A DNA stretch of 64,000 nucleotides, taken from NCBI GenBank assembly GCA_003868215.1, contig QWDQ01000002.1, positions 620,001 to 684,000 on the forward strand, written 5' to 3'. The notes below the pieces were generated by a model. The model worked only from the letters and a program-made list of their open reading frames with translations. It did not search any database and had not been told where the DNA came from. Source of the DNA: Pseudophaeomoniella oleicola (taxonomy: Eukaryota; Ascomycota; Eurotiomycetes; Phaeomoniellales; Phaeomoniellaceae). Position numbers and translations under genes: made by a program. This document shows positions 22,902 through 33,189 of this stretch, piece after piece (the stretch's first letter is position 1; every line of letters starts with the position of its first letter).

Positions 22902-23987
22902 ATGCCAAGCAAGGAACTACCACAGCCTTGTCAGGATTGTAACGATGCTGAGGCATCTGTGGACGTTCGAAGACGACGGTTGTGTGGTGACTGTTTCAAT
23001 CGCTATGTCCATTCTAAAATCCTCAAAAGATTGGAATCGTACAGATTGAAGAGGTCCAATCACGATGTTGTACGCAAGGTCCTCCTCCCATTATCAGGTG
23101 GGATTTCTTCACTTGCACTTCTCCATACACTGGATGGACAACTGAGGAGGCAAGTTGAGAGAAGCCGCGGCCGTGCGGCATATACGTTACACGTCCTGAT
23201 TGTCGAATCTCCTCTACTATTGTCCGGACCGGATGCACAATTGTTAGCTGCCGCAAGGGCACGATATCCATCCCATACTTTCTCATTAATATCCTTATCT
23301 CAGCTGTCACAGCTCGATCCCGAGGCTCTAGATTCTATTGTTGCAGGTCAGCAGGAAGCCTCTGAGGAGGACTGTATACCAGAGAAGAGCGTAGAATCTG
23401 TTTTTCAGTCAACCTCTAATCCTACGGCAAAAGCCGACTTACTTGAAGTACTTCTAACCAAGACCATCGTGGCCTTTGCCAAGAAGGAAGGCACGGAGAG
23501 CGTCTTCTGGGGACATTCAGATAGCAGGCTTGCGGCGAGGGTATTGTCAAGTGTGGCGAAAGGCAGGGGCTCTGCCATTCCTTTCCAGCTGCTTGACGGC
23601 CCCACTCCATGGGACATATCGTTCCATTTTCCGGCTCGAGAATTGTTCAAGTCCGAACTAGAGATGTTCGCAAAGACAGACTCATCGTTCCCCTCTGATA
23701 TGGTTATCGAGGATGCCATGGCCGTCAAACCCGTGTCTGTTCGAGATCAGTCTATTGACCAGTTGATCACAACGTATATCACTTCCCAAGGCGAGAAATA
23801 TCCAAGCATTATGGCAAACGTCGTCCGGACTGCATCCAAGCTCCGCGCCCCTGAGGTTTTGCCGGAATCGAGGCTCTGTTCTCTTTGTTGCCTACCGCTC
23901 GAGACGAACTCTGAAGCACATGCATTTCCGAGTCTATGTTACGGATGCTCACGGTCAAGGGAAAGTGTCAAGCTTCCAAAAGGCTAA
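22902..23987 (+). CDS. CTU2: Cytoplasmic tRNA 2-thiolation protein 2
   Basis: This partner of Ctu1 (Ncs6) acts in the Urm1-dependent 2-thiolation of U34 in Lys, Gln and Glu tRNAs. It is a single exon of 361 residues. Zinc-type Cys pairs lie at the N-terminus (C10, C13, C28, C31: CQDC, CGDC). A degenerate PP-loop reads LPLSGGISSLALLH; Ctu1 has SGGKDS at this place. The Rossmann core continues with LHVLIVESPLLL, ARYPSHTFSLISLS and SVFWGHSDSRLAARVLSSVAKGRG. C-terminal Cys pairs (RLCSLCCLPL, LCYGCSRS) complete the family pattern. The intronless state is unusual among its neighbours. The start at 22902 places the first CxxC ten residues in, as in orthologues. Confidence 0.9.
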   Translation: MPSKELPQPCQDCNDAEASVDVRRRRLCGDCFNRYVHSKILKRLESYRLKRSNHDVVRKVLLPLSGGISSLALLHTLDGQLRRQVERSRGRAAYTLHVLIVESPLLLSGPDAQLLAAARARYPSHTFSLISLSQLSQLDPEALDSIVAGQQEASEEDCIPEKSVESVFQSTSNPTAKADLLEVLLTKTIVAFAKKEGTESVFWGHSDSRLAARVLSSVAKGRGSAIPFQLLDGPTPWDISFHFPARELFKSELEMFAKTDSSFPSDMVIEDAMAVKPVSVRDQSIDQLITTYITSQGEKYPSIMANVVRTASKLRAPEVLPESRLCSLCCLPLETNSEAHAFPSLCYGCSRSRESVKLPKG

Positions 23988-24239
23988 TGCTTTGGAAGAA
24001 TAGCAGATTCCTATTATCGCTCTACCTAAGGGGTATCCTACTCGCGCAGCACTTGGGCTCCTGTCAATCGGCAAACTTCAAATTTTGGGGCTAGTGTACC
24101 CTTCTCGCTCATGCAAAACAATGCAATCAAAAGCTTCAAATGACGACATAGTTGGAGCAATCCACGGGCTCAGGAAACGTTCAACAGAACGAACACATTA
24201 TGAACTTCGATAACGAGGAACTCCTACGCTGAACCATTT

Positions 24240-25114
24240 CTAATGTCTTTGCGCATTTCTTGGAGGCTGTGGGGGTGGTGTCTCCCCCATTTCGATGTCA
24301 CGCTCAGCTGTTCTTCCACCAAACCATCCACGTCCAGAACTCTTCTTGGTTTGTGGACGGGGAGGCTGAGGAGGTGCACCATCATAGCCGGGTGGCGGTC
24401 CGCCATTGCGTTGTATTGCGTCCTCTTCCTCTCTGTCAAACTCTTCTGGAAGACTAGGATCGACGTTCGAACCCTGCTGACCCTTGACGCGAGCTTGTCC
24501 CCTCTTTCGCAGTTCCTTTTCAAGCAACACAGCATTGCGAGTATTGCACTTGTATATTGCATCAGCCATGTCGCCGATGAAGGGAATAAAGCCGATGACA
24601 AAGTCGATCACAGCATTCATGTACATTTGGCTGACAACATGACTGGGGAGACCGCCTTCGACCTCTTGGGCAGTTCGAATTACCATGCGAGCAAGGATGA
24701 GATCAACGGCGTCACCAGCGCTGATATCTGCTGTCAGTTATCCGAGAATAGATCGTACATATTGGGTAACATACAAAGGAACAAGTCCTATGAGCGCCCC
24801 CCACCCAAACTGGATGCCGCACAGGTTGAAAAGAGATAGGTCGAGCCTATATGCACGGCGTTTGACCTTGATGAGGACCTTGGCATCGTGTTCGGAGATG
24901 CCGGGCGGAAGCCTCTTTTTGATCTTCTTGGTTTTGGTGCTAGGTCTGCCATTGAGGCGCGTAGCGGGGACCTGTTCGAAATAAGGATCCTGTGTCTGTT
25001 AGTATGTACGTAGATAAGAGACGTCTTGAGGCAATGTACCTCAGATCCGAAGTGGTTCTTAGCAGACTCCTTGAGGATACGCTTTCCGACGATGTTTGCT
25101 ATGACACCAGCCAT
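24240..25114 (-). CDS. DUF4112 domain protein
   Basis: Minus-strand exons are 25114..25040, 24989..24775 and 24720..24240, giving 256 residues. The DUF4112 core has two similar hydrophobic blocks: FGWGALIGLVPFAGDAVDLI (joined across the second intron) and DFVIGFIPFIGDMADAIYKC, followed by NTRN. The repeated G-x(2)-P-F-x-G-D pattern is the hallmark of this widespread family of unknown function, probably membrane-embedded. Residues about 160-256 are Pro-rich (GGPPPGYDGAPPQPPRPQ, ETPPPQPPR) with GRGWFGG. The N-terminus (VIANIVGKRILKESAKNHFG) resembles the family's fungal members. The gene is head-to-head with DCP2. Confidence 0.85.
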
Positions 25115-25857
25115 GATGACGTTGGTGGGCGAGTATGTAGAAGATTTATTGAATCAGAGCCTAGGGAAGGACACTTGAGACTTTTTATAATGGAAACCCG
25201 AAATTTGAGAAGAGTGGTCAGACGTCTTCAACCGCTCAGGTGAAGCAAGCGCGCTGTCTATCACCGGTAATAGATAGCAATGAGAGAATCGTACGAATGA
25301 ATGAGAGACACGCAACAATGGGAATCGCCGGAGTCTTGTAGGGATGTTTTGACGGTGAGGGCTTGTCGCAGATGCATTCCTTGATTTTTCAAACAATTGG
25401 CCCAGGATCAACATCAATGATAGGGACAAGCGCGTGAAACCTACGTCAGTTTCATCAAGCGACTCCTCTCGATTTAAAGTATTGTGGCTCTGTCGCTTTG
25501 TGGCTTTGTGGCTTTGTGGCTGTGCACTTGGAGATCATCGGGTTCTACTATTGTGAGCAGCCCAACAAGCTCCAGACCATTCACTTCGACTGCGATACAA
25601 TTGTTCCCGAAGTCAATCAGGGCTAGATTTGCTTATCCTTCCTGCATTCTTCGTACTTTATTCAATCTCTTGCCAATCTGCAGATACTGCTTCAGCATTG
25701 CTTCTTATCGTTTCCCCCTCAATCGTTCGCGTATTTTGCCGATCCTTCCAACCCAATACTGCTACTGAATTCAATCGCAGGATTGGCAGAGACAACAATC
25801 TCTCGATAGCTCCTGTGGAGATGCGCATTATTTCGCAATCACAGTCAAGTTGTCACG
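25115..25857. promoter_or_regulatory. Divergent upstream region of the DUF4112 gene and DCP2
   Basis: These 743 bp separate the two start codons. A short tandem array of TGTGGCTT-like units lies at about 25484-25520. No protein-coding signal was found. Confidence 0.5.
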
Positions 25858-28228
25858 ATGCAGCTGGAAGATTGTATGTGTATATTCCCCGTCCTGCGGC
25901 GGAGGGGTAGTATTGTTCGGCTTGGACTGACGTCGAGCAGGGCTGGATGATCTCTGCGTCCGATTTATTATCAATTTACCCCATGAGGAGCTTGGTTCTG
26001 TAGAGCGCATATGCTTTCAAATAGAAGAGGCGCAATGGTTTTACGAAGACTTCATCCGTCCCCTCGACGCGTCGCTCCCATCACTTCCACTACGAAATTT
26101 CAGTCTCCTAATATTCCAGCACTGTCCGCTGTTTGCAGGATTTCCTGAGGAGTTCTTTGTGAAAGCTTTCTCTCAGTTTCTAGCTTACAAGACAAGGGTG
26201 CCAGTCCGGGGGGCCATTATGCTTAACGATGCTATGGATCACGTCGTATTGGTTAAAGGATGGAAGAAGAACGCCAACTGGAGCTTTCCCCGCGGTAAAA
26301 TCAACAAAGATGAAAAGGATCTGGATTGTGCTGTGAGAGAGGTGTATGAAGAGACTGGTTATGATATCAGAGGTTCCGGGCTGGTCCTGGACCAGAGCGA
26401 GATGAAATATATCTCAATTACCATTAGGGAACAGGATGTTGGCCTATACGTGTTTCGTGGCGTTCCTATGGACACGGCCTTCAATCCAAAGACGAGAAAA
26501 GAGATTAGTAAGGTCGATTGGTGGAAGTTGTCTGATTTGCCAACTTTCAAGAGGAACAAACACCAAGAAGGGAACGGAGAGAACCTGGCCATAAATGCAA
26601 ACAAATTCTACATGGTGGCACCGTTCCTGCATGAATTGAGGAAATGGATATCTTTCCAACGCAAGAGGGATGCTATCGAAGGCAGACATATCAAACCTCG
26701 CCAGACTCACGAGGAACCAGTAACAGGGACTGAGGACGAACAGGATTTGATTGATTTGATGGTCCCGGCACCGGCACCAGCACCAGCGCCTGCTATGCCC
26801 AGTGATTTACCAGAGGTCACCGTAGCACGACCACAGCCGAATGAAGTCTCTGCTCACCTCAAAGCTTTGCTCAACATAAATTCTCCGCAAGCGAATCAAC
26901 CAACTCAAAACAACCCCGCAACCATCCCTGCAGATCGAGTCAAATCCGATGCACTGCTCAGCCTATTGCGAACCGGGATGAATAACGGCCTGGACCACGG
27001 AAATGGACGTCTGTATACTCCTCAGAATCAATATGCTGCACATGATTCTGTCCCGCAATCTCCGCACCACCATAACCAGCCTCCAACGCTAGAGCCAGGA
27101 GCCCTACCGCCTTCGTTCTTCCGTCAAGCCCCTGAGCCTACATACCAACACCGACAGGCCATTCCCCAACCTGTTGCACCCTACGAGATGACAGCTGGCC
27201 CAGGAAGTGGTAGGGACGGTCCACAATTTCCTGCTGCTCCACCTGCGAGCAGCTTACCTCAGTTGAACCCACATGCACGGAGTCTTCTGGATGCTTTCAA
27301 GTCACAGACGGCCTCCGCTCATGTGGCACAAGAGACTAGTGCTGCCAACTTTCATCATCAATCAAACGGTCGACAAGTCAATACCATCTCCTCCCAGAAC
27401 GTAAGCCATACATCCCGTGGCGACACCAAGGTACAGCACCAGAATAATTTACTGAACCTTTTCCGCCAGCCAATATCTCAATCAGGCAATATTTCGGAAA
27501 CGTTTTCAGTCAGTAGGAAACAAAATGGGCCCGCGGAGCTGTCTGCCCAGCCACCTACGGCTGCTCCCAATCCCGGTGCCACAACTCAGAAGTATCCTTG
27601 GACAGGTCTTTTCACACAAAGTAAAGACAGCTTACCACCGGTGACCATGGTGATGCATAAGCCTCCTACTCCGGTCAAGATATTACAACGGCCAACTAGA
27701 AATGACGATGCCGTTGACACTAAAATGAAAAATGCGCAGCTGCAAGAGGAACGCGCCCAAGGTGTGGACGCAACACCAAAGGTGTTCCAGCCTCAAATTC
27801 TTCGTCGCCCTCCACAGGTGCAGCTGCAGTCCAACCCGTCGTTGCAACAATTGCACACGCATTCAAACACTGGCCCTTCAGCACCTACAGCAAACTCTAC
27901 CATCTCGTTTGATCGTCGTAGCAGTCAGTCAGAAGTACACAAGCAGGCTCTGCTGTCATTGTTCAATAAACCTTCCCAAGCACAGAATGTTGCTGATTCG
28001 CCTGTATCGGCGGCTACACGATCACCGGGCGGAATCATCAGCCCGCTGGGAGAGAGGGATGGGTCTGGACAAGACATCAAGGCGGGTATTTCACCTCCTA
28101 TCAGGTCAAGAATGGGAAGTGCATCCTCTTTAGGTGGAGTGCTTACGCCAACCTCCTCGAGGACGACAAAGCCCAGCGACAGAGCATTCCTGTTGCAGTA
28201 TTTAGGGGTAGCAAAGGGTAGCTCGTAG
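25858..28228 (+). CDS. DCP2: mRNA decapping enzyme subunit 2 (Dcp2)
   Basis: This Nudix hydrolase removes m7GDP from mRNA in P-bodies, activated by Dcp1, Edc3 and Pat1. Exons are 25858..25873 and 25941..28228, giving 767 residues. The first exon codes only MQLED plus one base; the splice yields W6 and opens LDDLCVRFIINLPHEEL. The Dcp1-binding regulatory domain covers about 6-95. The Nudix domain follows (VRGAIMLNDAMDHVVLVKGW), with a perfect Nudix box at 124-147 (GKINKDEKDLDC, then REVYEETGYD; catalytic Glu at about 142-143). Box B (KFYMVAPFLHELRKWI) ends it. The long disordered tail has at least six short leucine-rich helices, at about residues 309, 341, 451, 507, 673 and 753 (HLKALLNI, ALLSLLRTG, SLLDAFKS, NLLNLFRQ, ALLSLFNK, FLLQYLGV), like the Edc3-binding HLMs of yeast Dcp2. 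An (AP)n run lies near residue 280. Confidence 0.95.
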
Positions 28229-28460
28229 AGTCTCATCTAGGGAATACATACAAATCAACACCAATAGCATTTCGCTGAGTAAACGATGATTTAATCGTAT
28301 TATATCATTCATGGGTCCGATTACGGATGTTTCGGAGATAAGTATTTCTGCCATTGCGTGCCGCCCTATGACGCTGCGGAACATCTCCAACGCCATTGAG
28401 ATATTTAATAAACTCGCTGAACGAGAGCTATGAAAGACAAGCAGGTCAAACTCGTATAGA

Positions 28461-29735
28461 ATGTCCCTTAGGACACGAATACATCCCTCCTGGGGGAACA
28501 TCGGCAAACGATGTGCTACCAAGCAGGGGCGCAATGTACGGCAATACCATGCAAGAGTTCCTGATCGAACATTTGTTTCCCTCGAAGGTGCTGATGCACT
28601 TCCTTTCCTCCAAGGTCTCGTGACTGCAAATCTCACAAAATCCGCCCCCCAGATGCAGTACGATGGGAAACTTTCATGGTCGAGAGGTATATACACAGCT
28701 TTTCTCAATGCGAACGGTCGCGTCCTACACGATGTCCTCATATACCCAAACTCCCTCCAACCCGGCGATAGCAATGAGGCCGAGGGCTTCCTTGTCGAAG
28801 TTGATGCAAATGCAGCTCAGGCCTTATATAAACATCTGAAGAAACATAAATTGCGATCTAAATTCAAGATGCGCCTGTTTGACAAGGAAGAACTGGGAGT
28901 GTGGAGTCATTGGTCTGGCCCGGACGACACTGCGACAGACCCTTCTAAGGAGTTTACGTTCGACAAAAATGACTCTGTGATAGTGGCGCAAGATCCTCGG
29001 CCCGGTCTTTTGAATCGAATAATCTTGCCGTCAAGTACTAAGTCGGCTGACTTGCTCGAGAAGCATCAACATCGAAAGGATCCAAGAGATTACATAGCTC
29101 GGCGAATGGTCAATGGGTTAGCCGAGGGTCAAAATGAGATCATAAGTGGAAGCGCACTTCCACAAGAAAGTAACATCGATTTCTTCGACGGCATAGATTT
29201 TCGAAAAGGCTGTTACTTAGGCCAAGAACTTACGATTCGCACACATCACACGGGGGTTGTTCGAAAGAGGATACTACCCATCGTTCTCTCCGATGTGAAC
29301 AAGGACTTGGCAAATCCGATACCGATAAATCTACCTGATGACGGTGAAGTCAATTGGGATCGTTATGGTAGCTATGCGCAGCCTACCCCAGGTTCCAACA
29401 TCTCCAAACTAGGTGGTTCTACAAGTAGAGGGCGGAGTGCCGGTAAATGGCTGGGTGGAATAGGCAATGTTGGACTGGGTCTTTGCAGATTGGAAATGTT
29501 GACCGATATAAGGCTGACCGACACGACGACACCTTATGACCCAGCTCAGAAATGGAAAGTGTCATGGGGAACCGGTGAAGGAGAAACGAAAGCTTTAGAA
29601 ATCAAAGCCGTAGTCCCGGAATGGATGAGAGAACGACTTCGGCCAATGGAGAACAAAGAAGAAGAGGATGATGAATATGACGAGGAAGAGGAAGAATACG
29701 ATAAAGATTTTGAGGAGCATGAGGATCGCAAATGA
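28461..29735 (+). CDS. IBA57: Mitochondrial iron-sulfur cluster assembly factor IBA57 (CAF17 homologue)
   Basis: This folate-binding protein works with Isa1/Isa2 to mature mitochondrial [4Fe-4S] proteins. It is a single exon of 424 residues. The N-terminus is basic and Arg-rich (MSLRTRIHPSWGNIGKRCAT), fitting a mitochondrial presequence. The core follows: ARVPDRTFVSLEGADALPFL, QGLVTANLTK, YTAFLNANGRVLHDVLIYP. The diagnostic KGCYLGQE motif lies at residues 249-256, after FFDGIDFR and before LTIRTHHTGVVRKR. The C-terminus is a highly acidic Glu/Asp/Tyr tail of about 35 residues, longer than in most family members. It lies 232 bp downstream of DCP2 in the same direction; the spacing suggests compact packing and need not mean co-regulation. 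Confidence 0.92.
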   Translation: MSLRTRIHPSWGNIGKRCATKQGRNVRQYHARVPDRTFVSLEGADALPFLQGLVTANLTKSAPQMQYDGKLSWSRGIYTAFLNANGRVLHDVLIYPNSLQPGDSNEAEGFLVEVDANAAQALYKHLKKHKLRSKFKMRLFDKEELGVWSHWSGPDDTATDPSKEFTFDKNDSVIVAQDPRPGLLNRIILPSSTKSADLLEKHQHRKDPRDYIARRMVNGLAEGQNEIISGSALPQESNIDFFDGIDFRKGCYLGQELTIRTHHTGVVRKRILPIVLSDVNKDLANPIPINLPDDGEVNWDRYGSYAQPTPGSNISKLGGSTSRGRSAGKWLGGIGNVGLGLCRLEMLTDIRLTDTTTPYDPAQKWKVSWGTGEGETKALEIKAVVPEWMRERLRPMENKEEEDDEYDEEEEEYDKDFEEHEDRK

Positions 29736-30707
29736 ACCCTTTCCATCAATGAGGCCGCTAGTCAGATTGTTATCAGAAGCCACTGACCTGCCTCGACGGT
29801 ACTGAGCAGGACACCATCGTAATGTCTGCTTCTGCCTTAACAGGCTCTCAACCGCCATCCCACGCCGATTCTCGTTCAAAGGAATCAACAGCCCACTATT
29901 TATATCGGCTATTGTTGAAGGACTGGGATCATCGTAAACCAGTACATTGACAAGTAGAGGGTAGATCTCGCTCACAGTGGCCTTCGTTGTGCCTTCTCAC
30001 CCACATGTCTGCGGATAGTAGGTGACTCCTGCATCTTGCATCTTGCAGCCAGACCCAGTCTTGCAATGGAGCAAAAGTCTGTTGTCCTATGTCAGGTTAA
30101 GACTTCATATCCTCATGCTATCTCAAATATCATGTCTTGTCGGAAAAGATCGTTTTCAGCTTCCTTCCATGCACACCGACGCATCTACTCTGCATATATC
30201 TATCGTGCGTGATGTTTGTTCTCGGAGCAAAATTCTGTGGTTAGTTAGGGAGTTAGTTATCGATGGATGGAAACAAATCCGTACCGACTAGGACGGAAGA
30301 AAAGGGAAAGGAATGGGGAGGTAACAAGTGATCACAACGACTAGCTACATAGATAGATTTCTAGAATAGGTCATTCGGCAGAGAAAGCTTGATGACATCC
30401 AACACTTATATTTCTTACTTATGTGACGGATACTGATTCTCCCTCCCCCATATTCTTTCTGCCTTTTGCTTTATACCACTTCTTCCTCTCTCCCTTTTCT
30501 GGATGTTTGATTTCATTGTCGAATCGATAACATCTGGCTGACTGATAGTCTATATATGTTTTTCTAAGGGATTGGAGGGGGGAGGTTTGCTTTCGGATTT
30601 GAGCGGGCGTTGTTATTGATTCGTCCAATTGGTTTACCTGACAGGCTTTTGGGATACGTACCTATATAGTGAGAAAGAGAGAGGGACTTGCGAGGGTGGG
30701 CACAGTC
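29736..30707. other. Intergenic region between IBA57 and the M20 peptidase gene, no gene seen
   Basis: These 972 bp hold the IBA57 3' UTR and the peptidase upstream region. I searched the plus strand for a hydrophobic N-terminal exon of the peptidase and found none that splices well. Confidence 0.5.
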
Positions 30708-32608
30708 ATGGTCCTTTCCAAAAATGCCCCAAAGCCTCTCCAACCGGTCATACACCCTTCACGCCGCTTCGACATCACGCTCGCCAACACGCACGGCGTA
30801 TTCACAACCCCAGCATTCCGCGATGACGTTGTCGCAGAGCGGTTGGCCGGTGCGGTCAAGATCCCGACGGTCACGTATGATGGCATGGGACGTGTCGGGG
30901 AGGATGAGCGATGGGAGGTCTTTGGTGCGTTCCCACGGTATTTGGAGGAGACATTTCCGTTAATGTAAGTAATTGATAGTACAAAAAGGGGGAGGGGGGA
31001 GGAGGGGAGCGGGAGCGAGGAGATGAGGTTGTTAATGACGATTGACGAGGATGTACAGATATGAGAAGGTTGAAGTGGCGACTGTTAATGAGTATGGATT
31101 GCTCTATACGTGGAGGGGTTCGGAAAGCAGTTCGAAACCGCTGCTACTGATGGCGCATTACGATGTTAGTTCTCTTCTTCTTCTATGGGAAATCATGTGG
31201 TCCTGAAATTGTTTTCACAAGGTCGTCCCGGCCCCCGAATCGACATCAGACCGATGGACCTACCCTCCGTTTTCAGGCCATTACGATGGAGAGTTCATCT
31301 GGGGCCGCGGCTCGGAAGACGACAAGTCGAACCTGATCGCGATGCTCACGGCCATAGATAGCCTGCTAACGCAAGACTTTGAGCCGCGCAGGACGGTGGT
31401 GCTGTCGGTCGGATTCGACGAGGAAGGCGGTGCGGGTCAGAGTTACGGCGCGAGATGTCTTGCGGATCATCTGCTCGAGGAGTATGGGCCTGATGGGATT
31501 GAACTAATTGTATTTTCCAAGTCCTGAAGAGAGGTGATCTGAAAAAGGGGTAATTACTAACGAATACGCAATAGCTGGATGAAGGAATCGCTGGTATTGA
31601 TAGCTACTTCGGCACAGATTTTGCGCTTCCAGCAACGGCTGAAAAGGGTTACATGGATGTCACTATTACCGTAGACACTGCCGGTGGTCATTCTTCCACA
31701 CCTCCTGACTACACAGCGAGTACGTTGACGGCTCTTTCCCCGGGGTGTACGTTGAACTGATACATTGCAGTTGGCTACCTGGCCCGAGCAGTCCAGGCAG
31801 TCGAGGACAGCCCGTTCTCGTCGAGATTGACGTCCAAAAATCCGACGACGTCATTTCTCAATCGTGCAGCACTTTACAGCAGAGATATGCCGGACTCGTT
31901 GCGGTCAGCAATCTTGGACCCGATGGCAACTGATAGGGTACTGGAATACATGAATAGCACTCCAGAATTGCGAGCGTTGGTTCGTACGTCAACAGCAGTT
32001 GATATCATACACGGCGGAGAAAAAGGTAATTGGAAATCACACACATCTTCCGATATTGCTCGGAGCTTTTTGACTTACGGTTCAATCGCTGACCTGTGTT
32101 AGCCAACGCACTTCCGGAGACGGCTCATGCAGTGGTCAATCACCGTATAGCGGTGGAAGACTCCGTGCAGGTGCTCAAAGACCACTATATCCGAATCCTT
32201 ACACCGATTGCTACGAAATGGAATCTATCCCTGAACGGATTTGGAACAGGAGTCGTCACAGCAGCAGATCCAACAGGGACCATTGTGCTCTCAGCGTCGG
32301 ATGCACTCGAACCATCACCAGTATCAGATCCCCGAGATGCACGATTCGGCTGGCTGACCGGCACACTGCGAGCCGTATTCGGCAAAGACGTCGTCGTGGC
32401 CCCTGTTCTCCTGACCGGAAACACAGATACCAAGTTCTTCTGGGACCTCTCGACCCAGATCTACAGGTTTTCTCCGTGGCGGCAAAAGCTGGATCCGCGG
32501 GGGAGCCGGATGCATACCGTTGACGAGAGGATGCCGGTCGAGGGGCTGATGGAGATGGTCAAGTTCTACCATGAATTTATACGAGTCTTGGACGAGCGTA
32601 GACGCTGA
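30708..32608 (+). CDS. M20 family metallopeptidase (carboxypeptidase S-like)
   Basis: Exons are 30708..30964, 31059..31164, 31222..31509, 31575..31719, 31771..32025 and 32103..32608, giving about 518 residues. The di-zinc site of the M20A family is intact: MAHYDVVP with H119 and D121, WGRGSEDDKSN with D154, then DEEGG with catalytic E188 and metal ligand E189. GGHSSTPP marks the dimerisation-domain junction, and a C-terminal RMHTVDERMPVE supplies the last His. Similarity is to yeast vacuolar Cps1 (AVKIPTVTYDGMG, FPRYLEETFPL, YGLLYTWRGS). Yeast Cps1 has an N-terminal TM anchor and propeptide; here the protein starts at MVLSKNAPKP with no hydrophobic segment, so either an upstream exon was missed or this is a soluble cytosolic form. 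The substrate is probably a peptide with a free C-terminus or an N-acyl amino acid. Confidence 0.87.
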
Positions 32609-33189
32609 AAAGGGACAACGACGGTTTGTTAAGTAATAGGGTAGACGCGGGACTCCTGGATAGATTGAAGAGAGCTTATTATAACATCTGAAACGGTCAT
32701 CTTGAGACAGCATCATATTGATATCATCAACCACATTCTAGACTCGAGCAACATACAACATATCAACCGCAACATCCATCGCGAGATAAAACAACTTTAT
32801 CATTCTGAGCGAAATCGACCCAGCTCGTCAGTATTCGATGAGCAAAATGAATGACAAGGGGACGCTAGGACGGATCAAGGCATTAAACTGAGAGCCTATA
32901 GAATCAACGATCAACCTGATAACACTACTGCAACTAACTCGATTCTGGAAGTAAGACGGAGAGAATATGGAGCCTCCATGGACAGGGAATCAGATACGGC
33001 CATAAGAACTATTACTCCCTTTGGTGAAAACAATTTGGATGTTCCGCAGTCCGCATCGCACGTGAAGTTGGTCATGGTGGTCATGGTGGTGGTGTGTCGT
33101 CGATCCCCAATTCATATAAGGACTTGTGGATGGAAGATGATATATCCTTCTTTTTTTTTTTCATTTCGTCCACGACGCAAACAGTCACC
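32609..33189. other. Intergenic region between the M20 peptidase and APC permease genes
   Basis: It holds the permease upstream sequence with a GGTCATGGT direct repeat near 33068-33090 and a T run at about 33152-33161. No gene was seen. Confidence 0.5.
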
